From assembly GCA_963576565.1 (NCBI GenBank), contig OY755038.1, positions 206,929,013 to 206,993,012 on the forward strand: a stretch of 64,000 nucleotides of DNA. Reading direction: 5' to 3'. The position numbers and the translations under genes were made by a program. This DNA is from Aspidapion aeneum. Its lineage: Eukaryota > Arthropoda > Insecta > Coleoptera > Brentidae. Position 1 is the stretch's first letter; the number at the start of each line of letters is the position of its first letter. The notes under the pieces are model-generated. The model saw nothing but the letters and a program-made list of their open reading frames with translations. It made no database searches and was not told where the DNA came from. Positions 22,642 to 33,179 of the stretch are shown here, piece after piece.

Positions 22642-23098
22642 ACATTCCTAGCTAGCCTATTATCACACCAAGTGAAGCCATGATAATATATTAGCCTTGA
22701 AAACGGTTTTTTGTAAATATCTCAGAAACTAAAGCTCCTACGAAGTTTTTGGTTATAGTTGAGCGAAATATAGTCTACTGTATTCTGAAAACAGTGTATT
22801 AATACAATGCTCCTATAAAAAGTTAGCAATTTTTAAAGTTTTTAATTGACCAAAATCTAATCATCTCGTAAGAGTGTCGAACATCATTTTACGTGAAAAT
22901 TTTACAAAAATCGGTTTAGCGGTTTGGGAGCTATCGTGTTACGGACAGAAATAATATATACACACACACACAGACATCACGACGATATTGCTAGGATAGG
23001 TCAAAATACACCCAAATAACACATCTTCGGTGTTATCTGAAAAAAAAATCGTCGAAAATAATAATTTCTCTAGCCATTGCTACGCGGGCTAGGAAGGT
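22642..23098. mobile_element. TA-type TIR element, copy 1
   Basis: Termini TTCCTAGCTAGCC and, inverted, GGGCTAGGAAGG. Inverted copy at 58373-58865. The interior holds 'cggtttagcggtttgggagctatcgtg' type sequence and a short CA run with 'gacatcacgacg'. No coding region. Confidence 0.7.
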
Positions 23099-23202
23099 AA
23101 AAATTAAATATGTGTATAAAACTACGTTACTGTCTCAGAAGCACCACCTTAGCATAGAGATAATTACGTAACTGTCCCATTTTAGTTTTGGTTTTACTCC
23201 AT

Positions 23203-23460
23203 CTTTAGCTATTCATATAGAAACCATATTTAAATAAATGAATCCATGACGGAGGGGACACCTTCCTAGCTAGCCTATTATCACACCAAGTGAAGCGATG
23301 AAAATATATTAGCATTGAAAACGGTTTTTTGTAAATATCTCCGAAACTAAAGCTCCTACGAAGTTTTTGGTTATAACCGAACCGAACACAAATTATTGAG
23401 CAAAATATTCTACCATATTCCGAACAGTGTATTGATATAGCAACCATATTTAAAAAAATA
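23203..23460. repeat. Partial copy of the preceding element plus its left flank
   Basis: The interval repeats 22591-22800, including about 50 bp of flank outside the element ('agctattcatatagaaacc', 'gacggaggggaca'). Because the flank is included, this is a local duplication rather than a fresh insertion. Confidence 0.7.
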
Positions 23461-23869
23461 TTTATTATGATGCTATTACATACTTACGCTTTCTTGTGTT
23501 TGAACAAAGCAAACCAATTTTGTGGGTTTGCAATATCTTTAATTGTCCATTACAAAATTGCTGATGGATGGTACGTTTTATAGATACATTAATTTGTACT
23601 GGGTGTCCCGGAATTTGTTGCGTTTGTAAGTACATTTAAGTTACATAAAAGGCACGTACTTTAGTGATCCTAAAATGTTTAAGGGAGTGCAAGTATGTAC
23701 CTAATATAACGATTTATTCGGCGATTTATTAAGACGTACCTCTCAAGGTTGTTAAAATACCGGACTTTCCAGGTTGATAAAGAAACCGGATAGGTGGCAA
23801 CCCTAAGGTTTCCACTTGTCTTCAACGCATTAAAGTTATATCTCACCTATCTACATTGTAATTCAAGTA
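23461..23869. other. Unassigned DNA
   Basis: Contains 'actgggtgtcccggaa' near 23609, a phrase seen at the edge of many insect repeats. No gene recognised. Confidence 0.35.
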
Positions 23870-24006
23870 AAAACATTTTATTGTACTTGAAGTACTTTGA
23901 ATGTACTTAAAGTACTTCGAATGTACTTGAAGTACTTATAACGTACTCGAAGTACTTCCAATGTACTTGAGGTACATTTTAGTGTACTTAAAGTACTGTA
24001 CTTGAC

Positions 24007-24018
24007 AAAATGAAGTAC
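24007..24018. repeat. 12-bp target-site duplication, left
   Basis: AAAATGAAGTAC here is repeated exactly at 25086-25097, on the other side of the ribozyme array. The copies lie in the GTACTT-type host repeat. Confidence 0.85.
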
Positions 24019-24208
24019 TGTGAAACCAACAGAAACAACTACTCCGAGGGAAAATACCCCTACCGGCTTTGAATTATACTGATGGCTTGATGCTTTCGTT
24101 GGGAACTTGTTAAAACTATTTGGTTTTCACTATCTCCAACGTCGATCACAGGGATACGAGTGATCCCCGTCTGGAACACGTCATGATAATCAGGAACAAG
24201 TGATCCAT

Positions 24209-24266
24209 GCCAATCCACGACCGGACCGGTTTCGACCTTTTGGGCCATCCTCAGGTGAATGTAGGC
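24209..24266 (-). ncRNA. Type I hammerhead ribozyme, copy A (intact)
   Basis: The minus strand matches copy C base for base: stem I ATTCAC/GTGGAT, core CUGAGGA, stem II GGCC/GGUC, GAAA, stem III ACCG/CGGU and cleavage triplet GUC. Cleavage is predicted between 24219 and 24218. Confidence 0.8.
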
Positions 24267-24378
24267 GATAGCTCCGTGTAGAGCATAAGTTTTGTGCAAC
24301 CAACAGAAACAACTACTCCGAGGGAAAATACCCCTACCGGCTTTGAATTATACTGATAGTGCTCTACACGGAGCTATC

Positions 24379-24436
24379 GCCTACATTCACCTGAGGATGG
24401 CCCAAAAGGTCGTAACCGGTCCGTTCGTGGATTGGC
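24379..24436 (+). ncRNA. Hammerhead ribozyme, copy B (core mutated)
   Basis: Same layout as copy C, but the invariant GAAA reads GTAA and stem III has a G-to-T change, giving TTC rather than GTC at the cleavage site. Both changes are expected to abolish or strongly reduce cleavage. Confidence 0.75.
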
Positions 24437-24652
24437 ATGGATCACTTGTTCCTGATTATCATGACGTGTTCCAGACGGGGATCACTCGTATCCCTGTGAT
24501 CGACGTTGGAGATAGTGAAAACCAAACAGTTTTAACAAGTTCCCAACGAAAGCATCAAGCCATCAGTATAATTCAAAGCCGGTAGGGGTATTTTCCCTCG
24601 GAGTAGTTGTTTCTGTTGGTTTCACAAAACTTATGCTCTATACGGAGCTATC

Positions 24653-24710
24653 GCCTACATTCACCTGAGGATGGCCCAAAAGGTCGAAACCGGTCCGGTC
24701 GTGGATTGGC
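24653..24710 (+). ncRNA. Type I hammerhead ribozyme, copy C (intact)
   Basis: Stem I pairs ATTCAC (24659-24664) with GTGGAT (24701-24706) and is extended by GCC (24653-24655) with GGC (24708-24710). The core is CTGAGGA (24665-24671), fitting CUGANGA. Stem II pairs GGCC with GGTC around CAAAA, with one extra U after the core. GAAA is 24686-24689. Stem III is A-CCG paired with CGG-T around GTC. Cleavage is predicted after C24700. Loop and bulge positions in stems I and II could make the tertiary contact typical of natural hammerheads. Confidence 0.85.
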
Positions 24711-24930
24711 ATGGATGACTTATTCCTGATTATCAGGACGTGTTCCAGACGGGGATCACTCGTATCCCTGTGATCGACGTTGGAGATAGTGAAAACCAAA
24801 CAGTTTTAACAAGTTCCCAACGAAAGCATCAAGCCATCAGTAAGTATAATTTAAAGCCGGTAGGGGTATTTTCCCTCGGAGTAGTTGTTTCTGTTGGTTT
24901 CACAAAACTTATGCTCTACACGAAGCTATC

Positions 24931-24988
24931 GCCTACATTCACCTGAGGATGGCCCAAAAGGTCGAAACCGGTCCGGTCGTGGATTGAC
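24931..24988 (+). ncRNA. Type I hammerhead ribozyme, copy D (core intact)
   Basis: Identical core, stem II, stem III and GTC to copy C. One base of the distal stem I (GGC to GAC) is changed. Predicted cleavage after 24978, giving a 278-nt monomer with copy C. Confidence 0.8.
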
Positions 24989-25225
24989 ATGGATCACTTG
25001 TTCCTGATTATCAGGACGTGTTCCAGACGGGGATCACTCGTATCCCTGTGATCGACGTTGGAGATAGTGAAAACCAAACAGTTTTAAAATGAAGTACATT
25101 TCGAAGTACAATTTTGAAAAGTACTTCACGTACCAAGTACAATTACTGGATTGTAGATGTACTTCAAGTACAGTACTTGAAGTATAATTTCAAGTATTGT
25201 ACTTGAAGTACCTGACAAGTCTGCC

Positions 25226-26217
25226 TCTACTTGTTTATGCCCCTGCCTAATCAGTCAGTTAATCCAAAAAATCTAAAAAATTTAAAAAATTAATATTTAG
25301 GAAATATAATAGGTAGGTTACATACACATGTAGGGTCTCTAATTTAAGATTTTTATGCAACTTTGTAATTCTAATTGGCTTGTAGTTAATATTATAATTA
25401 GGTTGGCTGTTCTGTAACTTTTATAACAATAAAATAAGCGAATATACTGGTATATTTACGTAGATATTTGGTAAACCGTTTTCTCATTTATTGTTACATC
25501 TCTTTCGCTTGCAATTGAGTAATTTACACAGCCTATGAAAAACAAGGCAACTTCCATCGGCATAAATTTAAACACATATTACACCTTCTTCTATTTTAGG
25601 ATTATAGTGTCTGTTTGAAAAAAGGACGTTCTTCTTAAAATTCTATGGGTTGCTGATCTGGTTAAGCTAGTACCTGGCTTTCGCCGAACATTTCCCTCTT
25701 CTTTATATTTTTTTTTTAATTCGCACAATCGTCGACTTGTTTCATCCATAGTGAGCGGCTACTCGACGCACCTACCAACCGGCATATAATTTGGCCAAAA
25801 TTTGAGCTTTATCAAATTCGGTTTAATTACAACGAGTTAAAGGCGAATAACGCGTTCCAGATTAAGATGTTGTGTGGCAGCACAAAAAAATCTTTGAAAT
25901 GCAGAAAAAAAAACAAGCGCGCCTATATGTTGCTTTAACTTATTCTCTGAAAAAATTAAGCTTTTTGGCAACGTGTGGTGTCAATCACACAGTTATCGAA
26001 ACCAAAGATCACGATAGATAAAAATGTCGAGATTTTGCCATGACCAAAACTGCCGATGCCAATCCAATCGAAACGTGTGAAAAATTAATATTAGGTACTC
26101 CTATAAACTCGAACCATCTCATGGAACTTATTATACAAGCATAAGAAGACTTTATTCAGGCAAACCCAAAATTGTTTCAAAATTTAACAAATCTATGCGT
26201 AGAAGACTAGTGAAGTT
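25226..26217. other. Unassigned DNA
   Basis: About 1 kb without a supported gene. Confidence 0.4.
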
Positions 26218-26760
26218 CAACACAAAAATAGAGGCCACGATCCTGAAAAAATCAGCTTTTCTCGTGGGATGAATTTTACATTGGGTCTTATGGAAGTTTT
26301 TAATGATATTTTGAAAATGGCACTACAGATTTCTGCGAAATTTTAGTGAAATATTCTCAGATGCCATCCCGATATTCCACGAAACTTTTGCAAGGCTGCA
26401 AGATAATTAAAAGGTTAAAATCTTCAAGATATAGCATTCCTTATTTTGAATTCAAATTACCCGCCATGTACCGCATGCCAACTCAAGGCCAACACAAAAA
26501 TAGAGGCCACGACCCTGAAAAAATCAGCTGTTCTCCCGGGGCTGAATTTTACATTGGGTCTTATGGGAGGTCAGACGTTTTTTTATGATATTTTCAAAAT
26601 GGCACTACAGATTTCCGCAAAATTTCAGTGAAATATTCTCAGACACCATCCCGATATTTCACCAAAGTTTTGTAATGAAGCAACATAATTAAAAGGTTAA
26701 AATCTTTAAGATTTAGCATTCCTCATTTTGAATTCAAATTACCCGCCATGTACCACATGT
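26218..26760 (+). repeat. 272-bp tandem duplication
   Basis: 'aacacaaaaatagaggccacga' begins at 26219 and again at 26491. The rest of each unit aligns through 'acattgggtcttatgg' and 'acccgccatgtacc'. Open frames at 26346-26631 lie across units and are not treated as genes. Confidence 0.85.
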
Positions 26761-27361
26761 CAACTGTTATATTTGACATGTATTTGACTTTGTCATATGT
26801 GATTGTCACATTCGCTTCTGCTTTAAACTTAATTTTTGTGTGAGCTAATGAAGCGGCTATGAAAAATTAGGGCTTACTATACATTTTAAAAAAATTGTTC
26901 TGCCAGAATAAAGTAAAAACAATCTCAAAAACGGCTTTATTTAAAAAAAAATCAAATATCCATGAACCGTCATTTCAACTTCAATATTTTAAAGACAATC
27001 AGCTGTGTCGTAACGTGACCATCAAAAAAAAATCAGCCCCGGATGTGACGTCAACAAAGTGGATGATCGTGGCCCGTCCATTTTGTTAGCCTGGCCAACT
27101 GTTATATTTGACATGTATTTGACTATGTCATCTGTTCTGGTTGTCACATTCGCTTCTGCTTTAAATTTAATTTTTGTGTGAGCTAATGAAGCTCTGAAAA
27201 ATTAAGGATTACTATAGATTCAGAAAAAAATGTGTTGCAAGAATATAGTGAAAATAATCACAAAACCGGCTTTATTTTTTTTTAAATCAAATATTCATGA
27301 ACCGCCTTTCCAACTTCAATATTTTAACGACAATCAGCTGTGTCGTGACTTGACCATCAAA
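26757..27361 (+). repeat. 341-bp tandem duplication
   Basis: 'caactgttatatttgacatg' occurs at about 26760 and 27100. Each copy continues through 'cacattcgcttctgcttt', 'gagctaatgaagc' and 'caatcagctgtgtcgt'. A 60-bp segment with 'ccggatgtgacgtcaac' sits between them only once. Confidence 0.85.
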
Positions 27362-29105
27362 AAAAAAACACTTAATATCATAATTTTTTAGATAGCTTTT
27401 TGAACTGTAGACACTCAGATAACTATAGGAGAAGTCTCCTTATTAGTTTATTTATTTGGCAAGAAAATCAACCTTTTTTGCAAAAATCAGTCAGTTACAA
27501 TGAGCCTTGCAATCAGCAAATTTTCAAAAACCCATATCTGCGGATAAGTTCTGCTGTATGTATTTTGTGTGGCGTTTTTTGTATACATATTACAGCTGTT
27601 TATATCATTATTTTTGAGCAGTGGCAGCGCGTGGTAAGAAGCTTTGGGGGTACACACCAAAAGAAATTTTTTTTGGGTGCCACGTTAACTTTTTGGGCCA
27701 TCGAGTGGGCCGTCATATTATATAATTTAGAGCAAAGAATTAAAAAATTAGATATTTTGAAATTTAGTTAGATATTAGTTACCTAGGTAATTAATATTAT
27801 TGTTTTTATAAATAAATAATAAATGTATCATACCTAGTTTACATATTTTGCTCTTCTAATGGCAAAGATGAAAATTTAATTCTCTTTAAATTTTGCACGC
27901 TAATGCTATCAGAATTAGAAACTTCCGCCATTATCGTAAATACCAAATCGTCGAAATCAAAACAAACCGCCAGCGCCCGACCGATAATTGTTGTCTAAGC
28001 GCACTAATTAAATGTGCCCGTGAGCTGCTCTAACATGCAACGCGAACCGTGGACGCGGGGGTCATCACGGGATTGCGGGTGGCAACGAGCCTAGTTTTTC
28101 TATAAGCGCGGTGCCGAAGGAAGGTTCAGATTCTATTTACTGTAAAATTCTATTGGGACATGCCGCCCTCTCGTTCTATATTTCGTAATTAGCATGAGAC
28201 ATAACATCTACGGTGTATAGAATTTGGTTCCAATCCAGTTCCATTCACCGCCGATGGTTTGAACACGAATACAAACACATACATAGCGGGTATTAATTTC
28301 TAGATAATATTCCAGTATTTAGTGAATTCCTATTGGGTTAATTATTAATCAAATTAAAGAATGATCAAATTTTAATATTTTTTTAAGTAAAATTTGGGAG
28401 TGCACGTGCACATGTGCACTTATGGAGAAACCGCCACTATTTTTGAGACAACTTAATCTTAAAAATTATGATATGGAGTATAAATCTTAATTATTAAAAA
28501 TCTTTTTATTTACAACTTTTTTTTTTGGCCAAGGGTCAGTGACAAACTACATCATTATTAGTAATTTTCTCTTCTCCTCAGAAACATTTTATCTTTTTGT
28601 CCAGTGACAATTTGTGGTCAATAATAATAATCAAAAATGGACCTTAATTTTTTCTCAGTTTGGTGTTACAGGTCTGTTATTCTAGTAAGCTATGTAAATA
28701 GGTAAGCTAAACCGACTAAATATTACATTGTTATTTTAAAGCATAACAATGCATGCAAATTATTATTAATTTAGATTTTTGCTTAATCGCCTACGTTGAT
28801 TATGGTAAATAAATGAATAAACAGCTCACCAATTAAGCTGCAACTACAGGGTGTCCCATCCATGATGGTTTCCATTTTTTTCGAAAAAACTAGGAGTTTG
28901 GAAGTTTTTTTTTATATAGTTTACCTACTCGCGTGTGGTAAAGTAACCTTACCGCACGCGCATCATTTAGAACTTAGCAACGCATCCATAAGACAGTTTC
29001 AATATATGTTTACATTTCAATTCCATAATTTGACATGTTTATTTATAAATTGCATCCAATTTAAAAAAAAAGGTACTCATAGGTAAAATATTGTACGTAA
29101 CACAT
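27362..29105. other. Unassigned DNA, partly less AT-rich
   Basis: An open frame of 123 codons (27400-27771) has hydrophobic stretches but no recognised family. The interval 27960-28130 is notably GC-richer than its surroundings and may be single-copy. 'acagggtgtcccatcca' near 28847 resembles a repeat edge. Confidence 0.35.
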
Positions 29106-29222
29106 GCGGAAAGTGTCTTTACCACCCCTGACGGCTTGACCGAAATCCGATCCGCGTCGTTCGGCCAACTGCAATCGCATGCGGTAAAGTTCTACTTTCC
29201 GCACTTGTTAGGTAAATAACTA
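29106..29222 (-). repeat. Short MITE-like repeat with TGCGGAAAGT ends, copy 1
   Basis: On the minus strand the interval matches 32216-32322, starting 'gttatttacctaaca.gtgcggaaagt' and containing 'cgaacgacgcgg'. Both ends carry TGCGGAAAGT/ACTTTCCGCA, so it has imperfect inverted ends. Confidence 0.65.
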
Positions 29223-29723
29223 ATAAAGAAATAGGCCTTGCAAATTTACCTAAAGTCATATACATAATATTCCAATACCCACGGTAACTGCCCATTCATG
29301 ATGCAAACATGAGGGCCTTGGGGTCTTTAAACAAAAAAGACCTGATTGGTTGCTTTTAAAAACATATGCATATTATTTTCATATAGTACGTATTATTGCA
29401 ATACCTACGGTACCTTACGATGCAGAATGCAAACATATTTGAAATTGCAATATCAATGGGTATAAGTCTATTGTATTTGCGGTCCTTAAGATAAAATGTC
29501 CTGATTGGTTATACTTTTACGCATGAATATTATTTTATTCTTGTATTCGTTACGTCATATCATTGGCGTCCAGTTGACAAAAACTCTATCTATGTAAATT
29601 TGGTATCTGTGCATTTTTCGTACCTTTATTTCTGAATGTTTGCATCAAATGCCAACCATTGTGTAAATAGGTAACAGGGAGTATTGGAATATTACATATA
29701 TGACCTAAAATACTTTCATTCTT
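29223..29723. other. Unassigned DNA
   Basis: No gene recognised. The phrases 'gatgcaaacat' and 'ctgattggtt' recur twice around 29300-29510, suggesting a weak internal duplication. Confidence 0.35.
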
Positions 29724-29731
29724 GTGACTAC

Positions 29732-30628
29732 CAGAGTTGGGCAGTGGTTAACAGCAAAAGTAGTTAACTGCGTAGTAAACTACTTTTTCAATAAAAGTAA
29801 TTGAACTCTGATTACGTCTTTTTCTTCTAGTTGTTATACTCGATTATTTTTATTCTGCAAAAAATGGTCGCAAATAGTACTTTAAAACTACTTTTAGTTA
29901 TTTAGCCTGTTTTAGTAATTTAACTACTTTTAGTAATTTAACTACTTTTAGTAATTTAACTACTTTTGTAGACTAGTATTGTAAACTACTTTTGCGGAAT
30001 TTGATTTCTTTTAAAAATATTTAACTACTAGTACTACTAACAGACTTCCATTGTCTTTATTTATTTTAAACACGACATTTCGGTTACTAAGTATCTCTAA
30101 CCGTTTTCAAGTGTAAACTAAACAATCCAGTCTATATAAGCTACTACTTATACTACTTGGTGTGCAGTCAGGTATGACGACCCGCTCCCTGTTTAATCCA
30201 TTGCACCGGCAGGGACACTGGGCATTATTGCAGCAATAAAGACCGAAACATATGGAAACCACTCCTTAAGGAAAACAAGCGTCTTACGATTAAAAAAGGG
30301 GGCGGGCAGTCACACCTGACTGCACACCAAGTAGTAGCCTGTAGACTGGATTGTTTGGTTTACACTTGAAAACGGTTAGTCACTAGCCGAAACATCATAA
30401 TAAAATAAATAAAGACAATGGAAGTCCGAAATTTTATTCCTAGCAGTCAAATATTAACCCTGTAGTGTTCGATTTAAATTCGCTACCTACATATATATGG
30501 TTTGTAATCAAAAAAGTAGTTAAATTTTTAACTACTAACTACTAGTAGTTAGTAATTTAACTACTTTTTTGAAGAAGTAGTTAGTAGTTATACTCCACTA
30601 CTTTTTTCAAGTAATCTGCCCAACTCTG
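29732..30628. mobile_element. hAT-type element with TAGTTA-rich interior and 8-bp target duplication
   Basis: Ends CAGAGTTGGGCAG and inverted CTGCCCAACTCTG are flanked by exact GTGACTAC copies (29724-29731 and 30629-30636). The interior has many 'agtaatttaactactttt' units in both orientations. A Penelope-like fragment (about 30036-30440) has been inserted in the middle. No transposase is present. Confidence 0.9.
30036..30440. mobile_element. Penelope-like terminal repeats in inverted orientation
   Basis: Left arm 30036-30175 and right arm 30310-30440 are inverted copies with 'acttccattgtctttattta' / 'aaataaagacaatggaagt' at the outside and 'ggtgtgcagtcaggt' inside. The middle has 'gcagggacactgggc' and an A-rich stretch also found at 56530-56580. 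No RT or nuclease remains. Each arm holds a hammerhead-like motif. Confidence 0.7.
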
Positions 30629-30636
30629 GTGACTAC

Positions 30637-31846
30637 GCACAGTCCCGCTCCGCTGGTAATCAGATCCGACTAGAAAAATTACATTCGTTGATAAAAAATT
30701 AAAATGAAAAATTCAACTTTTTTTTACTTTTAAGGCGCTGATTTACTTGAGCATGAATAGGGCTGTTTAAAACAGCACTGGCGGAAAATAGCGCTGGTTT
30801 TAAATAGCGCTGAAAAAAGTTGAATAAGATCAAAGAAACATACCTTATTGGTACAGTGGGGGAAGGTTCTTGGTCAGACTGTGCTCTACGAGGAAGAACA
30901 AAAATTTTTTGTAACGACTTAAAGACAGGTTCTTCCTTTTCTTATAAAAAAGATGGCGTAGAAAGTGATAATAACACGAGAAGATACCATCAACGAAGCA
31001 AGCCAAGGCCGGGTGAAAGTCATATCATTTTTATTGCAGAACTAAAGTAAACCAGAATAAAATTGTTAAACTGAGAATGATATGAGTTACTAATGTGTCA
31101 TAAATTTGGACCGAAAATATGCGCAGAGAAAATATTACCACAGGAGAAAAGCCCACACGGAAAAATGTGCACGCGGAAAATTTTGATCACGGAAAAATGC
31201 GCTCAATTTTTAAATAATAGAAAAATCATGCTATGAGCTAAAGTTAAGTTTTTTGGTTAGGTCATAGCTGGTTAGGTCGGTTGGTTTTATGTTGGTTGAC
31301 TAGGTTCGTTGTTGGTGGTTAGTTTAAGATCACTAGATCACGAAGTTAGAAGGAACTGCGTTGTTTGGTTGAGGTGGTTTATCTATACAGGTTAGGTTAT
31401 TTGATCACCTTAACTTTGCTTACAAATAGAGCGAAGCATAAACATAAAGATTATGGCGTTACATACATACAAAAAAATTAATATTTAAATTTTGATTAGA
31501 ATTAGAATTTTCAAAATTCTTTAAATAGGTATTTAAAATTTTATATAAATTATTAAAAATTTTGAAATAAGTAATTGGAATTTAAAAAAAATTTAAATTT
31601 TGGAATATTAAATTTTTTTAAAATTTTACAAAATTTTAAATTACACTATAAATAAAATTTGTTGTTTTGTGCGCTTTTTCCCTATGCGGGGAAAAAACAT
31701 TTTTATGTGGGTAACATCTGTTATGCAAATGCACATTGCTTTAACTTGACCAGAATAAATGTAATATTGTTAGTTGGTGAAGTAGTTTATATGCGTTTTT
31801 AGCAATTATTGCCAAATTAAGTTAATTTTTGAGCGTTAACACTTAA
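30637..31846. other. Unassigned DNA with GGTTAG-rich patch
   Basis: 'gttaggtcggttggtt'-type sequence at 31255-31400 is a diffuse TTGG/TTAG-rich patch. The open frame at 30820-31050 has no recognised domain. Confidence 0.35.
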
Positions 31847-32215
31847 CTTATACTCAGGGGCGTGCGGTCCATGTAAGCAAGAGAAGCTTGCTTGCTTCCC
31901 TTAAGAAATCAGACATAATAAAAATAAATGTACTAGAAAAGCGGCATCTTATATAACAATTTGTATATAATAGATGGGCATATAACCAACCATATAAGCA
32001 GTTGTCTTTGTCGTACGCGTAGAAAACAAATAAGAATTCATTAACTGTCGGTCTTGATTTGACCCGAGAACAGCGTCGCTTTTTCGAAAACCGCTGGTTA
32101 TATAATTGCTCCTTTAATTAATTAATTGCTCCTTTAATTCAGTTCGTGCTTTTTAGCCTTGAAATAACCAGTCGGTTACATTCCTGACATATGCGTTCCA
32201 CCTTGCGGTTTCGGT

Positions 32216-32322
32216 AAGTTATTTACCTAACAGGTGCGGAAAGTGGTACTTTTCCACACGCGATGGCAGCTGCACGAACGACGCGGGAGCAGAGTTCAGG
32301 CAAGCCGTGGAGGGTGGAAAAG
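32216..32322 (+). repeat. Short MITE-like repeat, copy 2
   Basis: Inverted relative to 29106-29222; matching blocks listed there. Confidence 0.6.
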
Positions 32323-32346
32323 ATAGTTTAAGAGTTAGGTACAATG

Positions 32347-32763
32347 TTTTTCCTACGAGTGTTTTTGTCCATCTTCTTTATCAAAAAAACATGTTTTAAT
32401 TCGCAAAGATTTTATAATAATGCTAGAAAATGATACATAAGATAGAATAGTTACATCAATCATTTAATTAATCTTAAATATCTTCATTTTTAACAAAACA
32501 AAAATCGTGCGAAAAAGTAACTTTTTAGCACTAGTTCGGAAAAATTACTTTTCCGCACGATTTTTTTATTGTTCCACACGATTTTTTATGCATGGAAAAA
32601 TATTAAAACAGGATTTTTTTATCATGTAATATTAATAAGAAACTTTATGTAAATAACATTTAATTAACAATAACGAAAAAGTTAACGATGGTAAATATTG
32701 AAATTGAAAGGTAAATATTGAAATTGAAAGAACTTTTACTTTTACTCACCCTCGTAGGAAAAA
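32347..32763. mobile_element. Probable TIR element nested in hAT
   Basis: Ends TTTTTCCTACGAGTG and inverted CACCCTCGTAGGAAAAA. The interior has a hairpin-like pair of 'tcgtgcg' / 'cgcacga' motifs near 32505 and 32560. No target duplication was confirmed. Confidence 0.45.
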
Positions 32764-32810
32764 GATATTACGATGGCCGTTTAACACTATACAGTTGTGT
32801 GATTGTGTAG

Positions 32811-32976
32811 CAGTGACGTATTTAAAGAGGGGGCGCGGGCCTCCCCCGAAGTGAAACTTGTTTTAGGATATTTTCCACATTTTTCATAAATACAAACATA
32901 AAATAGCATAAAATACGGCTTCATGAGGTCTGTCTCGGCTCGGGCCCCCGACAACGTTTTTCTAAATACGCCTCTG
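32811..32976. mobile_element. Nested hAT MITE (166 bp)
   Basis: Starts CAGTGACGTATTTAAAGA and ends with inverted TCTAAATACGCCTCTG. Flanks TTGTGTAG and TTGTATAG form an 8-bp duplication with one mismatch. Confidence 0.8.
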
Positions 32977-33179
32977 TTGTATAGTGTTGTTTTTTGATTA
33001 ACGAAACGTTTACTTTAGATCGTTTTATTGAAATAAATATTTATCATAAATAGCGGTAGGCTAAAGCAAGAAATTAAAGTTTACAGAAAACTAAAAACGA
33101 TAGAAAAATACATAATAAGTGGGTTTTAAAAAAATTAGTTCCCTTGTCTCAAATTTTACCGCACGCCCCTGCTTATACT

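Larger units (their letters stand above)
24019..25085 (+). mobile_element. Retrozyme-like array of about 276-bp hammerhead monomers
   Basis: Units share the same sequence from 'gctctacacgg' through a hammerhead to 'gataggtgaaaacc'-type and 'ccggtaggggtattttccc' segments. Ribozyme starts at 24379, 24653 and 24931 give monomer lengths of 274 and 278 bp. The leftmost unit (24019-24357) is inverted relative to the other three. The array is bounded by an exact 12-bp duplication. Tandem monomers with one type I hammerhead each, no protein gene and a target duplication match the published description of animal retrozymes, which spread through self-cleaved circular RNA. Open frames that cross the array simply translate the monomer. 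Confidence 0.85.
23870..25225. repeat. Palindromic GTACTTGAAGTAC-rich element hosting the retrozyme array
   Basis: Before 24006 and after 25098 the sequence is built of variants of GTACTTGAAGTAC, a self-complementary word repeated about every 20-25 bp. The two halves are separated by the 1,067-bp insertion at 24019-25085. Outer boundaries were not defined. It resembles an internally repetitive MITE. Confidence 0.6.
31855..33171. mobile_element. hAT-type element (1.3 kb) with exact 8-bp target duplication
   Basis: Starts CAGGGGCGTGCGGT and ends ACCGCACGCCCCTG, flanked by CTTATACT at 31847-31854 and 33172-33179. No transposase frame remains. It contains a copy of the short MITE (32216-32322), a probable TIR element (32347-32763) and a nested hAT MITE (32811-32976). 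Confidence 0.9.

Noticed and set aside
24060..24946. Repeated open frames containing VDWHGSLVPDYHDVFQTG
   Set aside because: They are translations of the hammerhead monomer on either strand; the same DNA is better explained by the ribozyme and its paired stems.
27400..27771. 123-codon open frame as a gene
   Set aside because: No start context, family match or codon bias could be argued; it crosses a repeat boundary near 27361 in AT-rich DNA.
28380..28490. Hairpin 'gtgcacgtgcacatgtgcac' as a regulatory element
   Set aside because: A short self-complementary run with no nearby gene; no support beyond composition.
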